Shown piece after piece: positions 1-12,139 of a stretch of 64,000 bases of DNA. Both the position numbers and the translations under genes were made by a program. Numbering within the stretch: position 1 is the stretch's first letter; the number at the start of each line of letters is the position of its first letter. This stretch comes from Artemia franciscana (Eukaryota > Arthropoda > Branchiopoda > Anostraca > Artemiidae): positions 922,552-986,551 of the forward strand of contig NW_027062662.1 of NCBI RefSeq assembly GCF_032884065.1, in the 5' to 3' direction. The notes beneath the pieces were generated by a model. The model did no database searches. It was not told the DNA's origin and saw only the letters and a list, made by a program, of their open reading frames with translations.

Positions 1-207
1 GTCTTATACACACAATACCTTTTGATTTAGTTTTGAGACATAACGGACAAATTGCATAGTTATGGGGGGGGGGGGGGGAAGATGCACAATACCCTTAGAG
101 ACATAGTTGCTGGACCTTCTAGTATGGCCAGCAAAATGACTGTCTCAGAATTTTGACAGGATGTTTGGAAAATGAATGGACTTGGGAAAAGGAGTGCTTG
201 TCCTCCA
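1..207 (+). repeat. F2 repeat fragment at the left edge
   Basis: Contains ACACAATACCTTTTGATTTAG, a G-run, GACATAGTTGCTGGACCTTC and CTCAGAATTTTGACAGG, matching the junction of the GTA-rich module and F2 units seen near 7910-8130. It abuts F1 at about 215. Confidence 0.6.
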
Positions 208-214
208 ATCTTTT

Positions 215-1790
215 TTCAAACAGTTCGTGGTAACTAACTAAGGAGCGACCCGGCTCAATAGTAACCAAAACTCTAAAAAACAAAAATTTTGATACCAATA
301 GCTACATCAAAAGAATTGCATTTTAATGCTGATTTTAAATATATAAGTTTCATCAAGTTTAGTTTTCCCCATCAAAAGTTTGTCTGAGAAAATTTGCCTA
401 AAATCTAACTGCCTGAGAAAATTTGCCTTATTTTAGAATATAGGGGGAAACACCCCCTAAAAGTCATAGAATCTTAACGAAAATCACACCATCAGATTGA
501 GCGTATCAGATAACCCTGTTGTAGAAGTTTCAAGCTCCTATCTATAAAAATGTAGAATTTTGTATTTTCTGCCAGAAGGCAGATCACGGATGCGTGTTCA
601 TTTGTTTGTTTGTTTTTGTTGTTTTGTTTTTTCCCCAGGGGTGATCGTATCGATCCAGTGGTCCTAAAATATTGCGAGAGGGCTCATTCTAACGGAAATG
701 AAAAGTTCTAGTTCCCCTTTTAAGTAACCAAAAAATTGGAGGGCACCTAGGCCCCCTCCCACGCTGATTATTTTCCTAAAGTCACCAGATCAAAATTCTG
801 TGATAGACATTTTGTTCAACATAGCCGAAAAACCTTATAACTATGTCTTTGGGGACGACTTACTTCCCCACAGTCCCCGTGGGAGGGGCTACAAGTTACA
901 AACTTTGACCAGTGCTTACATATAGTGATGGTTATTGGGAAGTGTACAGACGGTTTCATGAGGTTTTTTTTTGGTTGGGGGGAGGGGTTGAGAAGAGGAG
1001 GATATGTTGGGAGAACTTTCCACGAAGGGAGCGCAGGATTTTCTAGCATTATTAAAAAAAAACAATGAAAAAATAAATATGAAAGGTTTTTTCAACTGAA
1101 AGTAAGGAGCAGCGTTAAAATTTAAAACAAACAAAAATTATTACTCATATGAGGGGTTCACCTCCTCCTTATACCTTGCTCTTTACGCTAAAGTATTTTT
1201 AGTAATTTCAACTATTTATTCTACGGCCTTTGTGATTCAGGGGTCATTTTTAAGGAATTGGGACAAAATTAAAGCTTTAGTGTAAAGAGCGAGGTACTGA
1301 CGTGGGGGTGAACTCCTTCATATACATAATACAAACATGCAAATACAGAAGTTCGTTACGTAAGCTAATTTGTAAATTACGCATATATTTTACTAATAAA
1401 AACGTTCGAAAAAATTCGAAAAAAGTTCTAGTTGCCTTTTTAAGTAACCAAAAAATTGGAGGGCAACTAGGCCTCCTCCCTCGCTCCTTTTTTCTCAAAA
1501 TCATTTGATCAAAACTATGAGAAAGCCTTTTAGCCAATAAAATAAATATGCAAATTTCGTTTATTATTCATCTGCGGAGAGCCAAAATCAAAATATGCAT
1601 TAATTCAAAAACGTTCAGAAATTAAAAAAAAACAAGTTTTTTAACTGAAAGAAAGGAGCGACATTAGGACTTAAAACGAGCAGAAATAACGTCGTATATG
1701 AAAGGGGCTGCTCCCTCATTAACGCCCCGCTCTTTACCCTAAAGTTTTTTACTGTTTTGAAAAGTAGAGTTGAGAGAAAGAGTCAAACTC
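215..1790 (-). repeat. F1 repeat element, minus orientation, inserted in F2
   Basis: Its hairpin end lies at 221-240 (CAGTTCGTGGTAACTAACTA, one arm mutated). The F1 body follows on the minus strand: GAGCCGGGTCGCTCCTT, the AAAATCAGCATTAAAATGCG block, a GGGGTGTTTCCCCC block and the shared core (CTATGTTGAACAAAATGTC). It ends with the arm-like CTTTAGGGTAAAGAGCG near 1740. F2 sequence flanks it on both sides (1-207 and about 1795-2342). Confidence 0.7.
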
Positions 1791-1794
1791 CTCC

Positions 1795-2342
1795 GTTTGA
1801 CCCTTGATGTTTCCAGGGCATAACTTAAAATCCTTTCCCCAAGACTCTATGGGGTAGTTTCAACCCCAAGGGCCTTGTTATGTGATCTCTGGACTATTAT
1901 CTAACAAATAACTATCTGAAAATTCAGTTTCCAATCGAATGAACCCCTTTCGAGGTTTATACAACTACCCTTTCAACAAAAACCCTATATACCACAAGGG
2001 AATAAGTTAAAACCTTTGCCATGAGGGCTCAGGAGGGGTTGTCATACCCAAGGACATTTTGCGGACCTTTCAGTTACACTGAATAAAATAATTATCTCAA
2101 AATTATGACTGAATGTATAGGGAAATGATAGGTGTGTGTGTGTGAGGTGGGGGGTTTGTTGCCCTCTAATTACTTCCAACTATTAAAAAAGGCGATAGCC
2201 CTTTCAATTTCTACTCGAATAATCCCTTTTCAAGATTTCTACGGTAACTCCTTCTATACAAAGTGCCCAAGTAAAAAAATAAATAAAAATTAATGCATTT
2301 TACCCACAACGCTCTTTATTTAGGCAGCACTACTGCGCAGCC
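1795..2342 (+). repeat. F2 repeat fragment with terminal hairpin
   Basis: Carries GGGCATAACTTAAAATCC, AAATAACTATCTGAAAATTC and GCGATAGCCCTTTCAATTTC, then ends at the imperfect hairpin GGCAGCACTACTGCGCAGCC (2323-2342). It continues the F2 copy interrupted by F1. Confidence 0.7.
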
Positions 2343-3015
2343 TATTATTTTATTTTTTTTATCCTTTGCGTTAAACTAGCTTTGAAGTTACATTTCTGTA
2401 AGAGCTTTCATTGTGCTAGGCTGCTTAGAACTTCCAGTCTGATGACACTAGTCAGTTTTTGCCCTGTTCTTTTCCCCAGAATTACATTCGTTGAACCCCC
2501 TTTTCAAGGAAGCAACAGACGAAGTTTCAGGTAGATCATTTAAAGTGGAGAGGCATCTTCTTTCAAATGCTGAGTGCAAGGGACGAAGGGGTGGCAATCC
2601 GACCATACTGTGTTTCCGAGAGTTTGTCATATTATCTGGGCAAATGCCAGCACTATTTGAGATAGCTCTTTGGAGGGTGATGGATGTACTCTTAGAAAAT
2701 GGCAATTTAAGCTATAGCATGGTATGCCAAATAGAGATATACAAAAAAAATTATAATTCATGAAAGGTCCTGACTGGAAGTAAAAACTTGAAAAATTAAG
2801 CACCCAAAAGATACACATTTTATGTGTCTTTGATACTCAATCATTCCAAGGGTATAGCCTATATTTTCTTTAGTTATGGCAGAACGTCATATGGCATATG
2901 GCAGAACGTCCTGGAATGCTTGACTACAAATAGCCATTTTCAGACATACACCTTACCTCTCACCATCAAAACCTGACCTGTTTGACACATTCGTAATAAT
3001 AGTTTATGAACTAAC
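2343..3015. other. ERAL1 intron 3 sequence with an unassigned open stretch
   Basis: The plus strand has an open frame over 2491-2763 after a ttttccccag acceptor-like site (NPLFKEATDEVSGRSFKVER). The minus strand is also open over 2448-2705. Neither matches ERAL1 nor any family I recognise, so I do not call a gene. The rest is AT-rich with nothing clear. Confidence 0.3.
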
Positions 3016-3190
3016 CTTATTCAAAACAAGAACGGCCTCTTTTTCTTGATATTTGTATAAAAGCTTCAAAACTTTCGGGTCTATTTTCCATCTAGTTCTC
3101 TTGCAACTCACATCGTGTACATACAGAAGCAAATTAGAATCAATCAATGAATTTTCTGGGTCTACAAGCAAGGACTTTTCCAATTTATGC
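3016..3190 (-). CDS. ERAL1: ERAL1 exon 3: GTPase core up to the G4 motif
   Basis: This 175-bp exon is preceded by acceptor ctcttgtag and ends AATAAG followed by donor gttagt. Joining the phase-2 end of exon 2 (CG) to its first G gives RHKLEKSLLVDPENSLIDSN, then LLLYVHDVSCKRTR and VLVLNK. This matches the family pattern RHHLE-SLLEDP-ADLVVVLVDVS-VLVMNK, recalled from vertebrate ERAL1. NK starts the G4 (NKxD) motif, which is split by the next intron. Intron 2 (3191-21995) is about 18.8 kb and contains the 5.86-kb tandem duplication and a LINE remnant. The remaining GTPase part and the KH RNA-binding domain (roughly 200 residues in the family) were not found in 1-3015 and probably lie beyond the left edge. 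An open frame continues upstream through a GTGTAC-rich intronic repeat but is not coding. Confidence 0.88.
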
Positions 3191-4523
3191 CTACAAGAGG
3201 ACGAACAATTAGGTGTACAAGAAAGTACAAGAGTGCAAGGTGTACAAGGTGTACAAGAGTGTACATATAAAATGATGAAAAATTTTGGACAGTTACTATT
3301 TTTTCGGGCTTTTAAAGCCGAATAAATAAAAACAATCTTTTTCAGTCTTTTCAATATCCGTGCCTTTGACATTATTTCCCTCCCACCAAGTTCCATTAGG
3401 TTAGGCGTAGCTTAAAGTCGCATAGTTTTACTTCGTATGAAAATCTGTCGACACATCCCTCCTCAATTTCTTTGCATAAGTTAATGTGACATAGCCACAT
3501 TTCTTCCTGAAGAGCCTTGACGCACAGCAACAAGCAAGATAATTTGTTTTAATAATTTATTTTTTGAGATAAATGGATATTGCAGATGCCCCTTTAGACA
3601 ATCTCGATACACATAGCAGAATTCTTACTCTTTTCTTGAAATGATTTACCTGGACTTACCCACAACATTTTAAAGACAGTTTCCGCTGCTAGTAGGCAGC
3701 ACAAGTCAAGCTATTAAAACTAGGGCAGGTCGACATACCCATATTAATCGCATAAATGACCGTTCTAAATTATTTAGATTTATTATTTAGATAAATTTTT
3801 TGGTTTAAAAAGCCCCAATGCAGTTCGTATATAAGAAAGTGGACACTTGGCTCTGCTTGGAGAGGTAAATTTTATTTAAAGTTTACTCAGACATGTCGTC
3901 TAACATTTAAAGCCTCTTCTTTATTATTAAAACTCAATTATAAACAAGATATGCTAATAATCCCTCTTTAAGAAGTATCAGTGGTAGCCCATTAGAACAA
4001 GTTGCTGTAATTAAATGATTATAGAGAAAATGCTGTTTCTTGATTGCTATTAATTTACTTGGTTTACACGGACAAGTTTACTCGGACATGTCGTCTAGCA
4101 TTTAAAGCCTCTTCTTTATTATTAAAATTCAATTATAAACAAAACATGCTTTATTATACATAAACAATCTCTTTTTAAGAAGTATCAGTGGTAGCCCATA
4201 AGAACAAGTTGCTGTAATTAAACGATTATAGACAAAATGCTGTTTCTTGATTGCTATTAATTTAAAAAAACTTTTTCCCCAAAACAAGTTTTTCAACAAA
4301 AAAGTAAAGAACTCCATTAAGGCAAGAATAAGCAGAAATACAGTCAAATAATCCTACAAGCGCAAAACTACCACAGATCACTATCAATAAAGAAATGAAA
4401 CTCAAAACGAACAGAAATTACAATAAATATGCGAGTCAGACTCAAAACGAGCAAAAATTAACATGAGTAGGGCTGATAAATTACATGCCTTCTCAAGACC
4501 GGAACATAGTTTTGTGCTTTACT

Positions 4524-4828
4524 GAAATTACATAAAAAAAACAAGTTTTTTTAACTGAAAGTAAGGAGCGACATTAAAACTTAAAACGAACAGAAATTAC
4601 TCCGTATATGAAATGGGTTGTCCCCTCCGCAATCCCTCGCTCTTTACGCTAAAGCTTTTAATTGTTTTAAAAAGCAGAATTGTGGCAAAGAGTCAAACTT
4701 TAGCGTAAAGAGCGAGGGATTGCGGAGGGAACAATCTATTTCATATACGGAGTAATTTCTGTTCGTTTTAAGTTTTAATGTCGCTCCTTACTTTCAGTTA
4801 AAAAAACTAGTTTTTTTTATGTAATTTC
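4524..4828. repeat. Foldback element: 131-bp inverted arms, 43-bp spacer (copy in duplication 1)
   Basis: The left arm 4524-4654 pairs with the right arm 4698-4828. Key blocks are AACTGAAAGTAAGGAGCGAC, AAACGAACAGAAATTACTCC and CGCTCTTTACGCTAAAG with their complements. A few mismatches occur (for example near 4735). It lies at the start of an F1 element. Confidence 0.9.
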
Positions 4829-6270
4829 TGAACGTTTTTGAATTAATTCATGTTTGATTTTGACTCTCCACACGTAAACTATTCAAATGAAATTTGCATA
4901 TTAATTCCTTTTTTGGCTAAATGGCTTTCTCTTAGTTTTGATCATACGATTTTGAGAAATATGGGATGGGGAAGGAGGCCTAGTTGCCATGCAATTTTTC
5001 CGTTACATAAAAAGGCAATTATTAATTTTAATTTTAACGAATTTTTTTATTACCAAAAAATATACGTAACTTTAGAATTAACTTACGTAACAAACTTTTA
5101 TATTCTTTAATTATTATTATGTATATGAGGGGGTTTGTACCCTCGTTAATACCTCGTTCTTTACACTAAATCGTAAGTTTTGTCCCAATTCTTTAAGAAT
5201 GACCCCTGAATCAGAAAGGCCGTAGAATAAATAGTTGAAATTACTAAAAATACTTTAGCATAAAGAGCGAGGTATTTATCTCCTCCTAAATACCTCGCTC
5301 TTTATGCTAAAGTATTTTTAGAACCCCTCATATGCGTAATAATCTCTGTTCGTTTTAAGTTTCAATGCTGCTTCTTCCTTTCATTTGAAAAAACGTTTTC
5401 ATGTTTATTTTTCATTGTTTTCTTATAGTAATGCTAGAGAATCCTGCGCTCTTTTCATTGAATTTTTCTTCCCCCATGACAGATTCCTCCAAAAAAAGAT
5501 CCTCCAACATAGCCCCCTCTCCTCAGCCCCACCCCCAAACAAAATAAAATCCCCCTGAAAACGTCTGTACACTTCCCAATAACCATTACTATATGTAAAC
5601 ACTGGTCAAAGTTTGTAACTTGCAGCCCCTCCCCCAGGGATTGTTGGGGAGTAAGTCATCCCCAAAGACATAGTTATTAAGGTTTTCAACTATGCTGAAC
5701 AAAATGGCTACCTCAAAATTTTGATCCGTTGACTTTGGGAAAAAAATGAGCGTGGGAGGGGGCCTAGATGCCCTCCAATTTTTTTGGTCACTTAAAAAGG
5801 GCACTAGAACTTTTCATTTCCGTTAAAATGAGCCCTCTTGCGACATTCTAGGACCACTTGGTCGATACGATGACCCCTGGGGAAAAGAAAAAAAACAAAC
5901 AAAAAAACAAATAAACACGCACCCGTGATTTGTCTTCTGGCAAAAAATACAAAATTCCACATTTTTGTATATAGGAGCTTGAAACTTCTACAGTAGGGTT
6001 CTCTGATACGCTGAATCTGATGGTGTCATTTTCGCTAAGATCTTACGACTTTTAGGGGGTGTTTCCCCCTATTTTCCTAAATAGGGCAAATTTTCTCAGG
6101 CTCGTAACTTTTGATGGGTAAGACTAAACTTGATGAAACTTATATATTTAAAATCAGCATTAAAATGCGATTCTTTTGATGTAGCTATTGATATCAAAAT
6201 TCAATTTTTTAGAGTTTTGGTTACTATTGAGCCGGGTCGCTCCTTACTACAGTTCGTTACCACGAACTGT
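4829..6270 (+). repeat. F1 repeat element in duplication copy 1
   Basis: Runs from the foldback to the hairpin CAGTTCGT-tacc-ACGAACTG at 6250-6269. Landmarks are a second small inverted repeat around 5240-5330 (CTTTAGCATAAAGAGCGAGG and its complement), the C-rich block near 5510-5550, the core shared with F2 (about 5600-5880), and GGTTACTATTGAGCCGGGTC before the hairpin. An A/C-rich run follows. Confidence 0.8.
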
Positions 6271-6429
6271 TTGAAAAAAACAAAACAAAAAAAAAAAAAA
6301 ACAAAAAAAAAAACAAAACAAATGACCGTGGATCGTCAGTTTAATTGACGTATACTGATATCTACTCTTTATTTTTTATAATTTCTTATTTATGAAAGTA
6401 AGAAAAGTGAAAACATTTAAAATATATTT

Positions 6430-7980
6430 TGTTTTCAGTAAAGCCCAAATTATGTTCTGGTCTTGAACTCTGTGAACTTTAAATTTTGAAGTGAATAGGC
6501 TCCTTTAAAAGTTTCAAAACTTTCATCTTAATACCCTTAGGGTTATTAGAAACTGTAACTTAATAGTATTAAAAGTGTACATATAGTGCCTTCTGGCTAG
6601 TTCAAGGTCCCCCACAATTTACCCTTAAATACCTAAATTAATAATATACGTTGCACTTCAGATATTGCTTTACTAACTTTTTGAAAGTCCACATGCTCAT
6701 AGTTTGTTTTGACGTAGTTCAACACCTAAATATTCCTTTAAAGCTTCACCTTAATACCCTTAGCTTGCGCTGTAACAATAGCTGTAGCAGATTTAGTAGC
6801 GGTATGCGCGTAACACCTTTGGTTTCTCCAACATGCCCTTCAACACACGCTGAAAGTTTTAACTTAATACATACCATTAATCGTTCCTAAATCATTTCTA
6901 ATGCGTCTGCTTGACAACCTGTGTGGGCATAGTGTGTCTCCAATTAGTTCTATACAGATTCTATGCATCCCAGATTTTTCACCTTAATATCCTTAATTGT
7001 GACAGCAGTAGTAGTAGCAGTAAAATTGTAGCAGCCTAAGATTTATTGGCAGCAGTAGTAGTAGAAGTAGTAATAACAGTAACAGTTGCAGTAGTACGAG
7101 TAGAAGCAGTAGCATTAGGATGCAAATATTTTCTTTTGGTTAGTTCAACATCCCTCACAACAAGCCCTGTTAGTTCCAACTTCACACCCCAAACTGTTCC
7201 TAAGATATTGCTGTTACGTCCTTTTGACAACCTGCACACAGAAGGCGTGTTCTGATTAAGTTCATCTCCCCCTCAAAATTTCTTGAAAATTTCACCTTCA
7301 GACCCTTAGGCATAGTCGCAATAGTAGTCACAGTAGTAGTATTGGTATTACTAGTGATAGTATTGAACAGCAGTAGTACTACTAGCATTGGTAGCATTAA
7401 CATATTCCCTTTCAGTCAGTTGAACATCCCTCTCATCAGGTCCTGGAAGTTTCAACTTAATACAATTAGCCATTGCCATGACATTACTGATATGACCTTT
7501 TGATAACCTGTATGTTCATATACTTCTTGAAGTTTTCATCTCAATGCTCTTAGCCCTACAAGTATTTGCAATAGAAGTAGTAGTAGGAGTAGTAAATGTA
7601 GCAGTAGCAGTAGTACTAGCAGTAGTGTGCACATATTGCCTTTTGGTGAGATGATCTTCCCCTTTCAGTATTCTCTGAAAATTCCAACTTAATACCCAAA
7701 TCAGTCCTTGCGATAGGCTATTTTGACAATTTACATAGCATCTTTTGATTTAGTTCAAATTTCCCCCTAATACTGTAAATGGAGTGATGTGGTTATAGTA
7801 GTTGTAGTAGTATTGGTAATATGCAAATATTGCCTTTTTGATGATCTCCATTATTATTCCCTGAATTTTCCAAATTACTAAGTTATTCCTGTGTTGCACC
7901 CGTTTTACAATCCGTATACACATAACGTATTTTGATTTAATGCAACACTCCCTCAACATTCTCTGAAAGTCTCACCTGAA
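6430..7980 (+). repeat. GTA-rich degenerate tandem modules (5' part of F2 composite), copy 1
   Basis: Modules of roughly 200-280 bp share GCCTTTTGGTTAGTTCAACA, TTTGACAACCTGnnCACA and ACCTTAATACCCTTAG-type blocks. They are separated by AGTAGTAGCAGTAG-like trinucleotide stretches at about 7000-7110, 7320-7390 and 7565-7625. The same region recurs in duplication copy 2 (about 12290-13850) and, as a single module, at about 25260-25700. Confidence 0.65.
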
Positions 7981-9320
7981 TACCCTTCGTCTTCTTGAAA
8001 AGTAAAGTTCAAACATGCATACCTTTCTCGATAGCATATACTATGTGTCAACAATGAACGAATTGCCTAACTTAAAGCCCTTGTCCTGAGGATTATGAGG
8101 AGGTTTTACATCCCCAAAGACATACTTACTGGATCTTTCAGAAAACTTCCAACTTCCTATCAAATGAACTCCACCGATCCATAGTTTATCCGACTAGCCG
8201 TTCCATAAAAACCTCATATGCCCCGGGCATAACTTACAATCCTTGCCAATGGACTCTGGGGGATTGTGTTCACCCTAAAGACATTGTTATATGATTTTTG
8301 GACTAGTGATAGCAAAATGGTTATCTCACAATTTCAATTGAATGCGTTTTGGGAAATGAGGATGTCAGGGAGGGGGAGGAGGCTAGTTGCTGTCCATCAT
8401 ATTTGGCTCTTAAAAAGGAACTAGAGCTATAAACTTCAAATCAAATGAGCCTTTTCTAAAGCTCGTGCGACCACTCCTTCCATAAAACTCTTATATGCCC
8501 CTCATACATAACTTACAAGCCTTACCCCAGACTCTGGGGGATTCTGTTTACCTCAAAGGCCTTACCATATGATCTTTAGACACTTTTGAACAAATGGCTA
8601 TCTTGAAATTTTTATCAGATGCATTTGTGGAAAACACAACGTAGGGGGGGGGGGAGGAGGCGTGTGCCCCTGATCACTTTAACTCTTAAAACGGGAACTA
8701 GAATATCTGATCTCCAATCCAAAGAGCCCAGTCCAGAGTTTATACGACCACCCTTTCCATAAATACATTGCATGCCCTCGGGGTACAACTTACAACGCTT
8801 GAGCACTTGGGGTGGGGGGATGCATCCTCAAAGGAATAGTTTTCATATCTTTCAACAACGCTGAACGAAATAGCTTTTATAAAATTTTGATTATAAGTGT
8901 CATGGGAATTGATGGGGGGAGGGGGCTTGTTGCCCTCAAATCACTTTTGACTATTAAAAAAGGCCAATCGAAGATCCTTTGTTGAAGTTTCTACGACAAC
9001 AAATGGCCATCTCAAAATTTCTATCAGATACATTTAAGAAAAATACAAGGTGGGGGTGGGGTATCCGCCCTCAGACCACTTGGAATTTCAAAAATGATCC
9101 TAGAACTTCTGATTACTAATCCAATGAGCCCCCTCCGAAGTTTATAAGACCACCCTTTCTGTAAAAACTTAATATGCCCAAAGGGCTTGACTTACAACCC
9201 TTGTCCTGAGGGCTGTGTGGGGTACAATCCTCAAAGACACAATTTCCGGACCATTTAACTACGTTGAACAAAATAGCTATCTCAAAAATTTTTATTGAAT
9301 GTGTTTGGATAATGGTGGGC
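7980..9320 (+). repeat. F2 tandem units, duplication copy 1 (truncated)
   Basis: Repeated blocks CATAACTTACAAnCCTTG, CAAAGACAnnnTTnCnGGAC, TTGAACAAAATnGCTATCTC, a G-rich run, TTAAAAAGGnACTAGAnCTT and CCAATCnAATGAGCCC form degenerate units of roughly 330 bp. The series stops at the duplication junction. Confidence 0.8.
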
Positions 9321-10384
9321 TCCTCAATTTCTTGGCATAAGTTAACGTGACATAGCCACATTTCTTCCTGAAGAGCCTTGACGCACAGCAACAAGCAAGA
9401 TAATTTGTTTTAATAATTTATTTTTTGAGATAAATGGATATTGCAGATGCCCCTTTAGACAATCTCGATACACATAGCAGAATTCTTACTCTTTTCTTGA
9501 AATGATTTACCTGGACTTACCCACAACATTTTAAAGACAGTTTCCGCTGCTAGTAGGCAGCACAAGTCAAGCTATTAAAACTAGGGCAGGTCGACATACC
9601 CATATTAATCGCATAAATGACCGTTCTAAATCATTTAGATTTATTATTTAGATAAATTTTTTGGTTTAAAAAGCCCAAATGCAGTTCGTATATAAGATAG
9701 TGGACACTTGGCTCTGCTTGGAGAGGTAAATTTTATTTAAAGTTTACTCAGACATGTCGTCTAACATTTAAAGCCTCTTCTTTATTATTAAAACTCAATT
9801 ATAAACAAGATATGCTAATAATCCCTCTTTAAGAAGTATCAGTGGTAGCCCATTAGAACAAGTTGCTGTAATTAAATGATTATAGAGAAAATGCTGTTTC
9901 TTGATTGCTATTAATTTACTTGGTTTACACGGACAAGTTTACTCGGACATGTCGTCTAGCATTTAAAGCCTCTTCTTTATTATTAAAATTCAATTATAAA
10001 CAAAACATGCTTTATTATACATAAACAATCTCTTTTTAAGAAGTATCAGTGGTAGCCCATAAGAACAAGTTGCTGTAATTAAACGATTATAGACAAAATG
10101 CTGTTTCTTGATTGCTATTAATTTAAAAAAACTTTTTCCCCAAAACAAGTTTTTCAACAAAAAAGTAAAGAACTCCATTAAGGCAAGAATAAGCAGAAAT
10201 ACAGTCAAATAATCCTACAAGCGCAAAACTACCACAGATCACTATCAATAAAGAAATGAAACTCAAAACGAACAGAAATTACAATAAATATGCGAGTCAG
10301 ACTCAAAACGAGCAAAAATTAACATGAGTAGGGCTGATAAATTACATGCCTTCTCAAGACCGGAACATAGTTTTGTGCTTTACT

Positions 10385-10689
10385 GAAATTACATAAAAAA
10401 AACAAGTTTTTTTAACTGAAAGTAAGGAGCGACATTAAAACTTAAAACGAACAGAAATTACTCCGTATATGAAATGGGTTGTCCCCTCCGCAATCCCTCG
10501 CTCTTTACGCTAAAGCTTTTAATTGTTTTAAAAAGCAGAATTGTGGCAAAGAGTCAAACTTTAGCGTAAAGAGCGAGGGATTGCGGAGGGAACAATCTAT
10601 TTCATATACGGAGTAATTTCTGTTCGTTTTAAGTTTTAATGTCGCTCCTTACTTTCAGTTAAAAAAACTAGTTTTTTTTATGTAATTTC
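10385..10689. repeat. Foldback element, copy in duplication 2
   Basis: Identical in layout to 4524-4828, displaced by 5,861 bp. Arms 10385-10515 and 10559-10689. Confidence 0.9.
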
Positions 10690-12139
10690 TGAACGTTTTT
10701 GAATTAATTCATGTTTGATTTTGACTCTCCACACGTAAACTATTCAAATGAAATTTGCATATTAATTCCTTTTTTGGCTAAATGGCTTTCTCTTAGTTTT
10801 GATCATACGATTTTGAGAAATATGGGATGGGGAAGGAGGCCTAGTTGCCATGCAATTTTTCCGTTACATAAAAAGGCAATTATTAATTTTAATTTTAACG
10901 AATTTTTTTATTACCAAAAAATATACGTAACTTTAGAATTAACTTACGTAACAAACTTTTATATTCTTTAATTATTATTATGTATATGAGGGGGTTTGTA
11001 CCCTCGTTAATACCTCGTTCTTTACACTAAATCGTAAGTTTTGTCCCAATTCTTTAAGAATGACCCCTGAATCAGAAAGGCCGTAGAATAAATAGTTGAA
11101 ATTACTAAAAATACTTTAGCATAAAGAGCGAGGTATTTATCTCCTCCTAAATACCTCGCTCTTTATGCTAAAGTATTTTTAGAACCCCTCATATGCGTAA
11201 TAATCTCTGTTCGTTTTAAGTTTCAATGCTGCTTCTTCCTTTCATTTGAAAAAACGTTTTCATGTTTATTTTTCATTGTTTTCTTATAGTAATGCTAGAG
11301 AATCCTGCGCTCTTTTCATTGAATTTTTCTTCCCCCATGACAGATTCCTCCAAAAAAAGATCCTCCAGCATAGCCCCCGCTCCTCAGCCCCACCCCCAAA
11401 CAAAATAAAATCCCCCTGAAAACGTCTGTACACTTCCCAATAACCATTACTATATGTAAACACTGGTCAAAGTTTGTAACTTGCAGCCCCTCCCCCAGGG
11501 ATTGTTGGGGAGTAAGTCATCCCCAAAGACATAGTTATTAAGGTTTTCAACTATGCTGAACAAAATGGCTACCTCAAAATTTTGATCCGTTGACTTTGGG
11601 AAAAAAATGAGCGTGGGAGGGGGCCTAGATGCCCTCCAATTTTTTTGGTCACTAAAAAAGGGCACTAGAACTTTTCATTTCCGTAAAAATGAGCCCTCTT
11701 GCGACATTCTAGGACCACTTGGTCGATACGATGACCCCTGGGAAAAAAAAAAAAAAAAAAAAAAAAACAAAACAAACAAATAAACACGCACCCGTGATTT
11801 GTCTTCTGGCAAAAAATACAAAATTCCACATTTTTGTATATAGGAGCTTGAATCTTCTACAGTAGGGTTCTCTGATACGCTGAATCTGATGGTGTCATTT
11901 TCGCTAAGATCTTACGACTTTTAGGGGGTGTTTCCCCCTATTTTCCTAAATAGGGCAAATTTTCTCAGGCTCGTAACTTTTGATGGGTAAGACTAAACTT
12001 GATGAAACTTATATATTTAAAATCAGCATTAAAATGCGATTCTTTTGATGTAGCTATTGATATCAAAATTCAATTTTTTAGAGTTTTGGTTACTATTGAG
12101 CCGGGTCGCTCCTTACTACAGTTCGTTACCACGAACTGT
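10690..12139 (+). repeat. F1 repeat element in duplication copy 2
   Basis: Same layout as 4829-6270, with the hairpin at 12119-12138. Differences are concentrated in the A-runs near 11745 and 12145. Confidence 0.8.

Larger units (their letters stand above)
3460..9320 (+). repeat. Tandem segmental duplication, copy 1 (5,861 bp)
   Basis: Begins at TCCTCAATTTCTTTGCATAA and ends at GATAATGGTGGGC, where the second copy begins at once. The two copies align end to end with scattered substitutions and A-run length changes (by eye a few dozen differences, roughly 99% identity). It lies wholly inside ERAL1 intron 2, about 270 bp from exon 3, and does not include the exon. It holds a foldback/F1 element (4524-6270), a GTA-rich region (6980-7830) and F2 units (7980-9320). 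Confidence 0.95.

Noticed and set aside
2448-2763. Overlapping open frames on both strands as a possible ERAL1 exon 4
   Set aside because: Neither strand shows the residues expected after NK in Era proteins, and the KH domain is absent.
3191-3396. N-terminal extension of the exon 3 frame (HSCTPCTPCTLVLSCTP)
   Set aside because: It reads through a GTGTAC-rich intronic repeat and the polypyrimidine tract of the acceptor.
4129-4347. Open frame duplicated exactly at 9990-10208
   Set aside because: Identity only reflects the 5.86-kb tandem duplication. The translation is AT-driven with no coding signature.
7036-7403. Ser/Thr/Ala-rich and Val-rich frames on both strands
   Set aside because: They are translations of GTA/CAG-like trinucleotide arrays, open in several frames.
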